DNA of 53,749 bases. It comes from a virus. Shown one piece after another: positions 47,963 through 53,749 of this stretch. The notes under the pieces were generated by a model. That model did no database searches. It saw only the letters and a list, made by a program, of their open reading frames with translations, and was not told the DNA's origin. The stretch is taken from positions 1 to 53,749 of the IMG/VR virus record IMGVR_UViG_3300031227_000062; one strand, 5' to 3'. Every line of letters begins with the position of its first letter. The first letter of the stretch is position 1. The position numbers and the translations under genes are program-made.

Positions 47963-49748
47963 CTGACTTTGGGCCTCCTTTGAAACTAGGGGTGATATAG
48001 ATATCATCGCCTTCGCCCCATATTTGTAATCCAACTGACGCCAAATCGTGTTTTGCAGCGATATAATGGACATTTTCTACAAGCGTCTGACGATTGGCCA
48101 CCTGATTTCTATCATGATACACATGATAGCCATGTACCAACCTGGTGAAGATGACAGGATATCCTGCAAGTTGGGCTCGAATGCTTAACTCACAATCTTG
48201 TCCTCCATGAGTGACCATATTTTCATCAAAGCCTCCTAATTCAGTATAGATATTCCTTGGAAATAGCAACACATCAGCGAAAAGTGCAGCAGCATACTGC
48301 GTTTGTGGGGCACCCTCAAACAGTTCTGGAGAATCTAGCACTCTAGGGTCGGTCCCAATAAGCCCTTTGGTACGCCCCCCAAATTGAGCCGGGGGCAACG
48401 TGCCCTCTACGATCTTGTCCCAATTGGTGTAGATATCATAGGGCCGGATGTGCATTGGGAGCATCCAATCATACTGTCCTGCAATTATAGCCTGCGGATT
48501 AGCCAGCCGCAAGTTATTAAGGTGCTCTAGTGACGTAGGCTCTAATAGGATATCTGACCCCAAGAGCAAGAACGCATCTCCACGAGCGATCGCACAACCT
48601 CGATTGTATGCTAACGATGCTCGATAACCTTTATGAGGTTGCCAACGATACTGTATTGCAAAGCGGTCTTGAAACTCTAATAGCACACCAAGAGGGCTAT
48701 CTACTGAACCATCGTCCGTTACAACTACTTCAATTGGTGCATGATAGTGTTCTAGATTCCGATCGAGAGCACACAGAGCAAGATATAGATTGTCGCGCCT
48801 GTTGTACACAGGCAAAACCACTGAAAGAGAGAAGTTACTGGGCTTAACTGCACGTACAGGCTCCAATGCAGCGGACTGCACAGGAACCTGCACAGGGGGG
48901 ATAATCTCTACCGGTTCGTGCGTAGCTATTGCAGGTACTGATACAGGCGTTCCATCGGACATTGTTGGAGACAGATTGAACAGATGCTCATCGCTGCTGT
49001 AACCTACAAATTGACTTCTCAGACGCTCACGGTTTTTTAGGGAATACTTCTCAACCCACTCAACGCCCGATCCGTGCTCATAGTGATATAGTGTAGCTTT
49101 GGGCTGGTAAATTACTTTATACCCAGCTTCTCTAACCCGCCAACAAAAGTCGATGTCCTCGAAGTTGCCCCCTGTGTAGCCCTCGTCGAGACCTCCGAAG
49201 TCATTCCATATGGAGCGCCGAATTAGCGCGCAAGCGAAGGTGATAGCGTTAAGTTCTCTACGTTTAGCTGCATTAACCGAATCGGCTGGTTGGTTTCGGA
49301 ATGGGTGATAGGGCATACCGTCTACCGTTCGCGCAACCCCAGCGTGCTGTACCGTTAAGCGAATGCCAGGCTCCTTCGTATCAGGATAGAGCAAGCGAGC
49401 TCCTACAATACCTACGTTAGGATCATTGTCTAGTTCTTCAGCCATAGCCTGTAGCCAACCTGGTAGCGGTTCAATATCTGAGTTTAGTAGACAGACGTAC
49501 TCTGATGGCGGTATCTGAGCTACTGCCCAGTTGTTTATCTCAGCATACCCTTTTCTTGTGCGCATTTTGAAGACAGTGGCCAACCCTTTCTCAACAAGTT
49601 CATCCAAATAGTCCTGCAGCTCAGTCTGCGGAGAGCAATCATCGGCTATGTAGATGGTGTGCGGGCGCATAGTACGCTCGACTAAGGCTGGAATACATCG
49701 TTTTATGTGATGTACTCCATTGAACGTAGGAATAACAATAGGTATCAC
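47955..49748 (-). CDS. Tandem-domain family 2 glycosyltransferase
   Basis: 597 residues from the GTG at 49748, which has AGGGGGG directly upstream; a TTG at 49766 is the alternative. Domain one (1-270) reads PIVIPTFNGVHHIKRCIPAL, IYIADDCSPQTELQDYL and LLNSDIEPLPGWLQAMA. Domain two (330-590) reads LSVVLPVYNRRDNLYLALCA, VVVTDDGSVDSPLGVLLEF, LLLGSDILLEPTSLEHLNN and DENMVTHGGQDCELSIRAQL. Two GT-A domains in one chain usually build a repeating disaccharide. A Pro-rich linker separates them. It lies directly after the large terminase gene. Confidence 0.85.
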   Translation of the reverse strand: MIPIVIPTFNGVHHIKRCIPALVERTMRPHTIYIADDCSPQTELQDYLDELVEKGLATVFKMRTRKGYAEINNWAVAQIPPSEYVCLLNSDIEPLPGWLQAMAEELDNDPNVGIVGARLLYPDTKEPGIRLTVQHAGVARTVDGMPYHPFRNQPADSVNAAKRRELNAITFACALIRRSIWNDFGGLDEGYTGGNFEDIDFCWRVREAGYKVIYQPKATLYHYEHGSGVEWVEKYSLKNRERLRSQFVGYSSDEHLFNLSPTMSDGTPVSVPAIATHEPVEIIPPVQVPVQSAALEPVRAVKPSNFSLSVVLPVYNRRDNLYLALCALDRNLEHYHAPIEVVVTDDGSVDSPLGVLLEFQDRFAIQYRWQPHKGYRASLAYNRGCAIARGDAFLLLGSDILLEPTSLEHLNNLRLANPQAIIAGQYDWMLPMHIRPYDIYTNWDKIVEGTLPPAQFGGRTKGLIGTDPRVLDSPELFEGAPQTQYAAALFADVLLFPRNIYTELGGFDENMVTHGGQDCELSIRAQLAGYPVIFTRLVHGYHVYHDRNQVANRQTLVENVHYIAAKHDLASVGLQIWGEGDDIYITPSFKGGPKSDG

Positions 49749-49758
49749 GATCCCCCCT

Positions 49759-51588
49759 CTAGGCAAACATAACTGGAACGAATATCTTTTTCGGCTCTGG
49801 AATTGTTTCTGGATCTACACCGGCTGCTATTGCTGCAGCAACCTGCATAGCATGAATCTTATTCTCTGCTAAAGCGTCGTATTTTGCATATGGATCCGTC
49901 TCATTAGGCGCAAGTAATCCAGCATTTGGGGCTCTACTAGGCGTAAATTCGTGCGCCTGAGCTTGGATTAACTCTGTAGATATCTGTGCCTCCCAGCCTT
50001 TAGCTAGGGTTCGGCAACCTTCTAGAGCATCCAGTCCGTCGTCGTATGCGCCCATCGGCCACTCGGTCAGCTCTTTCTTGAGCTCTGTCTGTCCATCTTC
50101 CAAGATTAACAAATAGCCGTTAAGAAGGTCCGGCTGTAGGGAATCAATGCGCATTTTCTTATTAGATAGCTGGTTATATGGCTCTACCGGTAGATAAATG
50201 CCCTCTTCCATAGATCGGCGTGCTGATTCCGTTGCAAACAACGCCTGGAAAGCGTTTTTTTCGATTCTCCAACGAGCAATAGGATATTGTTTGGCATGTT
50301 TGTTCTGCGCATTGATGATTTGATTCGGAGGGCGCCGTTTGATATCTGCAACGATGGTAAACATTTGCCGGGTGGGTGCTTTAGCAACCAGAATGATTGC
50401 TGAAAAGTCTGATCTAGTGGTAGATCCCATACTGGGGTCAGTAAAGCCAAATATAGCACACGTACTAAGCTCGACTGCAGGCGCACCATCGGTGGGTACC
50501 AACCATATGCTTGCTGTTTCCTGTCTATGTTCCATGCGGAAGGTTTGCCACTCCTTGAAAAGCCTACTTTCTGGGTCTACAGGCTCATTCTGTAACTCTG
50601 TAGCGAATGTAGCAGAACCGCCTGATACTCTAGTAAGCATCAAATCATAGTAGCTAAAAGCCTCCGGCCAGGCGGACTCCGCGCCCTTGAGCATATCGGC
50701 CTTGTTCTGAACAAAGAAGGCATGAGCTGTCTTCTCCTTATCGGGGTCGGCAATGTTGGTAACTAACTCGGTCCATTGATCCCACAAGTCTTGATTCTCA
50801 GCCCAAGATACCACAGCACGGTATAGCCTGGAGTGGAACATAGGGTTGGCTTCAAGATTTTTGAGCAGACAATCAAAGTGGAGGAAGTTGCCTACCACGA
50901 ACACCTTAGTATCAGACCAACCGGCGTTCATAACAGAGCGCCAGAACCATTTGCGGTGGGCCTCTCTTCGAGTTGCCGACTGGACCCCTTCTAGGTTCTC
51001 CGAGTCGTCTACAATAATCAGGTCTGGGCGGTACTGCAGGAACTTGCGTCCTCGTATCTTCATTCTTGCGCCCAAGGCGATTAGCTTCACCCTGTTGGCA
51101 GTGGTGATATCGTCCTCTTGCCACTTTGCACCCTGGAGATCCCCGAAGTCCTCCTTGATGCGGTCGTTGTGCTCTATCTCATCTTTGATAGTAGCAAGCT
51201 GTTGTTTGGCCTGGGTATGTGCGTCTGAGATGATTACAATGAACCGGCGCTTTTTAAAGCAGACGGTCCACAGGGGGAGGGCCAACGTGGTTGTAGTCGT
51301 TTTACCGAAACCACGAGGCCACACTAGAGCGTTATTGACCTTGCCTGGGGCAGCCATTGCGCTCTGCATAGTACGATAGGTCTCTTTGTGCAAGGGTGCA
51401 GGTGTGCAATCGAAGTGGTTGGGTAGGTAGAATCTGGCAAAAAACTCAAGATCTATCTCAGCCAGCAGCATCCACAGCTCTTGAGCAGGTGGCCTATCAA
51501 GATGGCCGCTCTGGGCCAGAGCCTCTAGCGAAAAGTTCCGCTGAAGGGCCTCTCGTATAAGAATGAGGTCATTTGTAGTTAGTTCCAT
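49759..51588 (-). CDS. terL: Terminase large subunit
   Basis: 609 residues. The ATPase has Walker A PRGFGKTT (residues 91-98) and Walker B LIIVDDSE (190-197); the C-terminal RNase H-like nuclease has FTDPSMGSTTRSDFSAIILV and AYDDGLDALEG. It packages DNA into the prohead through the portal. The ATG is two bases after the stop of a short ORF and has no strong ribosome binding site. Its stop TAG is followed at once by the glycosyltransferase gene. Length and motif order are normal for the family. Confidence 0.92.
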   Translation of the reverse strand: MELTTNDLILIREALQRNFSLEALAQSGHLDRPPAQELWMLLAEIDLEFFARFYLPNHFDCTPAPLHKETYRTMQSAMAAPGKVNNALVWPRGFGKTTTTTLALPLWTVCFKKRRFIVIISDAHTQAKQQLATIKDEIEHNDRIKEDFGDLQGAKWQEDDITTANRVKLIALGARMKIRGRKFLQYRPDLIIVDDSENLEGVQSATRREAHRKWFWRSVMNAGWSDTKVFVVGNFLHFDCLLKNLEANPMFHSRLYRAVVSWAENQDLWDQWTELVTNIADPDKEKTAHAFFVQNKADMLKGAESAWPEAFSYYDLMLTRVSGGSATFATELQNEPVDPESRLFKEWQTFRMEHRQETASIWLVPTDGAPAVELSTCAIFGFTDPSMGSTTRSDFSAIILVAKAPTRQMFTIVADIKRRPPNQIINAQNKHAKQYPIARWRIEKNAFQALFATESARRSMEEGIYLPVEPYNQLSNKKMRIDSLQPDLLNGYLLILEDGQTELKKELTEWPMGAYDDGLDALEGCRTLAKGWEAQISTELIQAQAHEFTPSRAPNAGLLAPNETDPYAKYDALAENKIHAMQVAAAIAAGVDPETIPEPKKIFVPVMFA

Positions 51589-51589
51589 A

Positions 51590-51643
51590 TTACCGTTTAT
51601 TATCTGTGTGCTGTGTCACTAAGGCGTCGTCCAGCATGGTCAT
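51590..51643 (-). CDS. Very short ORF ending in the repeat, possibly translated
   Basis: 17 residues, MTMLDDALVTQHTDNKR. Its ATG overlaps the stop of the small membrane protein (ATGA) and follows a G-rich run. The frame is open upstream and reads AGVCTVLAVVAGG. It may only be a leftover of the duplication that produced the 20-bp repeat. Translation could couple the terminase gene to the upstream one. Confidence 0.25.
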   Translation of the reverse strand: MTMLDDALVTQHTDNKR

Positions 51644-51786
51644 ACCCCCAGCCACCACCGCAAGGACAGTACAAACGCCTGCAGCGTTCCAACCATGATG
51701 AATACTATGAGGGCTACTATCCCTAGCGCGAACACGACGCGCATTACATCCCGACACCGCTCTCCAAAGCGCTCTGCCTTGTTCAT
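51640..51786 (-). CDS. Small single-span membrane protein between terminase genes
   Basis: 48 residues, ATG at 51786, overlapping the stop of a 16-codon ORF (ATGA). A charged N-terminus (MNKAERFGERCRDVMR) is followed by a membrane helix (VVFALGIVALIVFIMVGTL) and a short amphipathic end with RWWLGV. The whole gene lies inside the cassette bounded by the 20-bp repeats. Its role is unknown. Ribosome binding site is weak. Confidence 0.45.
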   Translation of the reverse strand: MNKAERFGERCRDVMRVVFALGIVALIVFIMVGTLQAFVLSLRWWLGV

Positions 51787-51838
51787 CCCAACCGCCAGCG
51801 CATCAGTAGTTGTACATTGTCCTGTAAAATCATTTTAA

Positions 51839-52405
51839 TTACCGTTTATTATCTGTGATCTGGATACCAGTCATTTCAAACATCAGGGCACGGAGAGTGG
51901 GCACAGGGGCTCCACTGGCTAATGTAGTCGTTTCGCCTTGTGGTAGGGCGGTAGCACCTTTCATAGGCAGAGCACCGATCGATTGCTGAATAGCGACAAA
52001 CTCTCGGAGCATTTTCCAGTAGGCGGCGATGGCTGTATCCAAGTATGGAATCCGTTCGAGACGTGATTTCTCTATGTTTATTACCGCACCCATGCGGTCT
52101 GAAGACAACCGCAATAAGCGCTCCATTTCACCTAGCGCATCAACTTTGATAGAGAGATTGTTATATTTTGCTTGCAGAATGGACATTTCAAGAATGTCAT
52201 CCGCAGGAATGCTATCGAGGTACGTATAGATGTCAGCAACAGGTATGATGACGTTCTTGGTTTCCCGCATGAAAGAGAAGATCCTTGGTGGAGACCAGCA
52301 GGAACACAAAAGCTCCCTAACCTCCTGTTCGTAGGGAGCAATGCTCTCGGGAACAGCGAGAGGGACAAGCGCATTATTTTCTGCGTCTAGGATTTCGACT
52401 TTCAT
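51839..52405 (-). CDS. Possible terminase small subunit
   Basis: 188 residues. Residues 25-75 are helical with APYEQEVRELLCSCWSPPRI and an ADIYTYLDSIPADDILEMSI segment; residues 80-135 form a second helical block, and the C-terminus ends MTGIQITDNKR. Gene order (just before the large terminase in transcription) is the main argument for a small terminase role. No clear helix-turn-helix motif can be pointed to, so it may be another packaging accessory. Confidence 0.5.
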   Translation of the reverse strand: MKVEILDAENNALVPLAVPESIAPYEQEVRELLCSCWSPPRIFSFMRETKNVIIPVADIYTYLDSIPADDILEMSILQAKYNNLSIKVDALGEMERLLRLSSDRMGAVINIEKSRLERIPYLDTAIAAYWKMLREFVAIQQSIGALPMKGATALPQGETTTLASGAPVPTLRALMFEMTGIQITDNKR

Positions 52406-52426
52406 ATACTTTATGTCTTAAGAGGC

Positions 52427-52708
52427 TTAGTCAGGCTGCTCTGAGAGCCGCCAGCTCGCAAAAGTATCTGCTATTGGTACACAGCCCATACCACCGTGTA
52501 TAGAGTTGCCGTAGTGATAGCAAACAACCCCTGCCTGCCAATCAACTACTCGCAATATCGGCACACCGTGCTTTACGCCGTTCTCCCATCGTGGGTAGAT
52601 TTTCGTTAGAGTCATTTGGGTGTCAGTGGCAGGCTTAGTGTTAGAGTCTGGTATACATCCACAGACCATAATCAGTATCAAAACAATCAAGGCCAATCGG
52701 TTTCTCAT
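52427..52708 (-). CDS. Lipoprotein
   Basis: 93 residues from the ATG at 52708, which has AAGGA upstream and overlaps the preceding stop (ATGA); an ATG 24 bases upstream has no site. The N-terminus is a lipoprotein signal: MRNRLALIVLILIMVCGC with a short basic head, a hydrophobic core and a lipobox cysteine. The mature part contains two further Cys and YHYGNSIHGGMGCVPI. Phage lipoproteins often act in superinfection exclusion or lysis. It is the second gene of the late operon, an uncommon place. Confidence 0.7.
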   Translation of the reverse strand: MRNRLALIVLILIMVCGCIPDSNTKPATDTQMTLTKIYPRWENGVKHGVPILRVVDWQAGVVCYHYGNSIHGGMGCVPIADTFASWRLSEQPD

Positions 52709-52932
52709 TTTCCTTGCTCCGGCGGGTTCCATTCATTCCATCTGCTACAACTTGGACAGTGAACGTATATGCGGCCATCTTTGAAAACAGCTACTCGATC
52801 TAGTGTTTGCATAAATGCTGCAGTAAGGTCTTTAGTTAGAACGGCTCCACACATTATACAGCACCATACAGAGGCCACAGCAGGGTCAGTTTCTACAGCT
52901 CTATATGCGGCTACGAATTCTGGGTCCTGCAT
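52705..52932 (-). CDS. Zinc-ribbon protein, first gene of the late operon (conservative start)
   Basis: 75 residues from the ATG at 52932. Two pairs, CCIMC and CPSC, about 35 residues apart form a likely zinc ribbon, with DGRIYVHCPSCSRWNEWNPP at the end. GAGGAGGT lies 13 bases before this ATG, rather far. The frame upstream stays open and looks coding (HEEVLKRWMQDPEFVAAYRA continues through the ATG), so this is probably only the C-terminal part of a longer gene. See the next entry. Its stop overlaps the lipoprotein ATG. Confidence 0.6.
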   Translation of the reverse strand: MQDPEFVAAYRAVETDPAVASVWCCIMCGAVLTKDLTAAFMQTLDRVAVFKDGRIYVHCPSCSRWNEWNPPEQGK

Positions 52933-53151
52933 CCACCGTTTCAGTACCTCCTCGTGTGTGATATTTCTCTTGGGCGACGGCGGCTCGGGCTTGGGCGGAT
53001 CCCACCAAAAGTCAGGCGGGGGGCGCTGGCTCCCATTAGTAGCAAACCAACGATCATCATATGCCCTTACACACTTTTCAACATCATCACCCCAACGTGC
53101 ATAGATGCAACTCCCCCGGACGGGCTATTGCTCATTAGGTCTTTGCCACAC
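52933..53151 (-). other. Upstream coding-like frame of the first late gene, with in-frame TAG
   Basis: The minus-strand frame that enters the ATG at 52932 is open from 53124, and reads ARWGDDVEKCVRAYDDRWFA then RPPPDFWWDPPKPEPPSPKR. It holds no ATG, GTG or TTG. Eight codons further upstream, across a TAG at 53125-53127, a GTG at 53149-53151 follows GGGGGG (53156-53161) and reads MWQRPNEQ. The simplest reading is one gene of 148 codons with an amber codon at position 9, either read through, mutated or a sequence error. Confidence 0.5.
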
Positions 53152-53172
53152 AATTCCCCCCTTTAAGACATC

Positions 53173-53293
53173 AGCGGCTGGCGGGAATTGCACCCGCCAT
53201 TTACCCTAGCGCCGCTATCTAGCAAGCCCTGACTCGGGCTGATCCTGCTACGGCGGTGGGCTGGAGTTGCACCAGCCGTGCCTTTGCACCGCC
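53173..53293 (-). ncRNA. Structured 5' leader of the late operon: two matching hairpins with T-loop-like loops
   Basis: In the leftward transcript the first hairpin (53252-53293) has an outer 7-bp stem GGCGGTG/CACCGCC, a 9-base bulge on the 5' side, an inner 6-bp stem GGCTGG/CCAGCC and the loop TGCAACT. The second (53173-53216) repeats the plan: AGCGGC/GCCGCT, a 12-base bulge, GGCGGG/CCCGCC and the loop TGCAATT. Between them a third hairpin (53220-53250) pairs TAGCA/TGCTA and AGCCC/GGGCT. The loops fit the U-N-N-A-A rule of T-loops. Function is unknown; antitermination or translation control are the best guesses. Confidence 0.5.
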
Positions 53294-53321
53294 CATTTGT
53301 GCCTTCCCAGGTAATACACAT

Positions 53322-53350
53322 AGTATAGCACAGGTTGAGTGGGAATACAA
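53322..53350 (-). promoter_or_regulatory. Leftward late promoter with extended -10
   Basis: On the minus strand TTGTAT (53345-53350) and TATACT (53322-53327) are 17 bases apart, and TGC directly before TATACT gives an extended -10. Transcription would begin near 53315 and enter the hairpin leader. It is the best promoter upstream of the 39-kb late operon. Confidence 0.65.
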
Positions 53351-53697
53351 GGCGCGGTGGAAGGAGACGAAATAGTTGCACTAAATGTACACATTGCTAA
53401 AAGTTGCTGGAGTTTGTGAGAGAGAGGCCATACCGCTTTCAGCACCCCACCCCAGTTTTTATCACTCGCTTACTGTTTATACCTGCTATCACACATACAT
53501 GCGGACATGATACCATTACCTTGCACTCGACCAGCTCAAAGACATTATGTAAATAGAACAAATGTAGTAGGCATATATACCTAGACGCCTAGGCCAAAGA
53601 GCCTAGAGAAATATAGGTAAAATGGCGGATGTGAAAATGGCCACGCTATGGTAGGATGTGAATGCAATGATCGATACACTCAAATGAAAGGGGCAAC
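53351..53697. other. Divergent intergenic control region
   Basis: No gene is supported here. There are three CCTAG elements (53580-53584, 53588-53593, 53602-53606) enclosed by TACCTA/TAGGTA, which may be operator boxes before the rightward gene at 53698. A weak promoter-like pair TTGCAC (53521) and TATGTA (53546) has poor spacing. No other repeats or RNA genes were recognised. Confidence 0.35.
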
Positions 53698-53749
53698 ATG
53701 GTGCTAGATACACCTACTGAGACAAACTTGGCAACCTTGCAGGACGCGC
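53698..53749 (+). CDS. Start of a rightward early gene, 3'-truncated by window edge
   Basis: An ATG at 53698 is preceded by GAAAGGGG at a good distance and 17 codons follow to the window end (MVLDTPTETNLATLQDA). It points the same way as the early operon at the left edge, so on the real genome it may be the first early gene. Joining the two window ends directly gives a stop within two codons, so they are not simply contiguous. Confidence 0.45.
   Translation, partial: MVLDTPTETNLATLQDA

Larger units (their letters stand above)
51589..51857. repeat. 20-bp direct repeats (51589-51608 and 51838-51857) flanking a mini-cassette
   Basis: ATTACCGTTTATTATCTGTG occurs exactly twice, 249 bases apart. 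On the coding strand both copies encode TDNKR and a TAA stop. One copy ends the gene at 51839-52405, the other ends a 17-codon ORF before the terminase start. Recombination between copies would delete the cassette and leave the two genes intact. Confidence 0.85.

Noticed and set aside
51786-51833. 16-codon ORF MILQDNVQLLMRWRLG before the small membrane protein
   Set aside because: It has no ribosome binding site and is too short to judge; mentioned only because its stop overlaps the next ATG.
53125-53127. Phage-wide TAG-to-glutamine recoding
   Set aside because: Many genes here, including the late terminase and SSB-like genes, end with TAG immediately before or overlapping the next start, so TAG acts as a stop.
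53165-53300. tRNA genes on the minus strand, because of TGCAAYT loops and adjoining stems
   Set aside because: Each copy has only an acceptor-like and a T-arm-like stem with 9-12 bases between them; there is no room for D and anticodon arms, and a 104-base alternative fold gives no proper cloverleaf.
53163-53445. Small ORFs on the minus strand over the leader
   Set aside because: They have no ribosome binding site, overlap the promoter and hairpins, and their codon use is unlike neighbouring genes.

Overview
The window is a tailed double-stranded DNA phage (Caudoviricetes), close to a whole genome. It has no rRNA, no recognisable tRNA, no integrase and no obvious lysogeny repressor, so a lytic life style is likely. 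A large terminase, T4-type portal and capsid proteins, a single long tape measure protein, paired tail chaperones and a tail-tip protein, with no tail sheath, indicate a long non-contractile tail (siphovirus morphology). The host is not shown. Long Pro/Thr linkers and beta-propeller repeats of the GITWDGT type resemble proteins of Chloroflexota, but that is a weak hint. Genes are tightly packed, with many ATGA or TGATG overlaps and frequent GTG or TTG starts, typical of phage operons.

Layout. (1) 1-13.57 kb, rightward: small early proteins and a winged-helix regulator, then a replication and recombination module: a RecB/Cas4-like Fe-S nuclease with a zinc-finger tail, a RecA-like ATPase (Sak4 type), an SSB-like protein, a primase-helicase, a uracil-DNA glycosylase fused to family A DNA polymerase, a RuvC-like resolvase and an SNF2-type helicase. 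(2) 13.57-13.68 kb: hairpins between two convergent operons. (3) 52.9 down to 13.68 kb, leftward: one late operon of about 39 kb. In transcription order it holds a zinc-ribbon protein, a lipoprotein, a possible small terminase, a tiny membrane protein between 20-bp direct repeats, large terminase, a block of glycan genes (glycosyltransferases, sugar aminotransferase, hexapeptide acyltransferase, ParB-like/methyltransferase), virion accessory proteins, portal, protease-scaffold, major capsid, two more glycosyltransferase genes, head-tail connectors, tail tube, tail chaperones, tape measure, tail tip, fibre or spike proteins, a TIM-barrel glycosidase and small membrane proteins (probable lysis). 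A LAGLIDADG homing endonuclease gene with its own promoter is inserted antisense at 42.1-42.7 kb. (4) 52.93-53.70 kb: the divergent control region. It holds a strong leftward promoter whose predicted leader RNA folds into two hairpins of the same unusual architecture separated by a third, followed by a first gene interrupted by an in-frame TAG. Partial genes run off both window ends.

How it works together. The early operon can make and recombine DNA with little host help and may remove uracil during copying. The late operon makes a T4-type capsid on a flexible tail. At least six glycosyltransferase genes and two sugar-modifying enzymes are embedded between terminase, portal and capsid genes, suggesting that the virion or the host surface is glycosylated during assembly. 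The least explained and most interesting element is the structured leader at the head of the late operon, which could act as an RNA antitermination or translation-control element.
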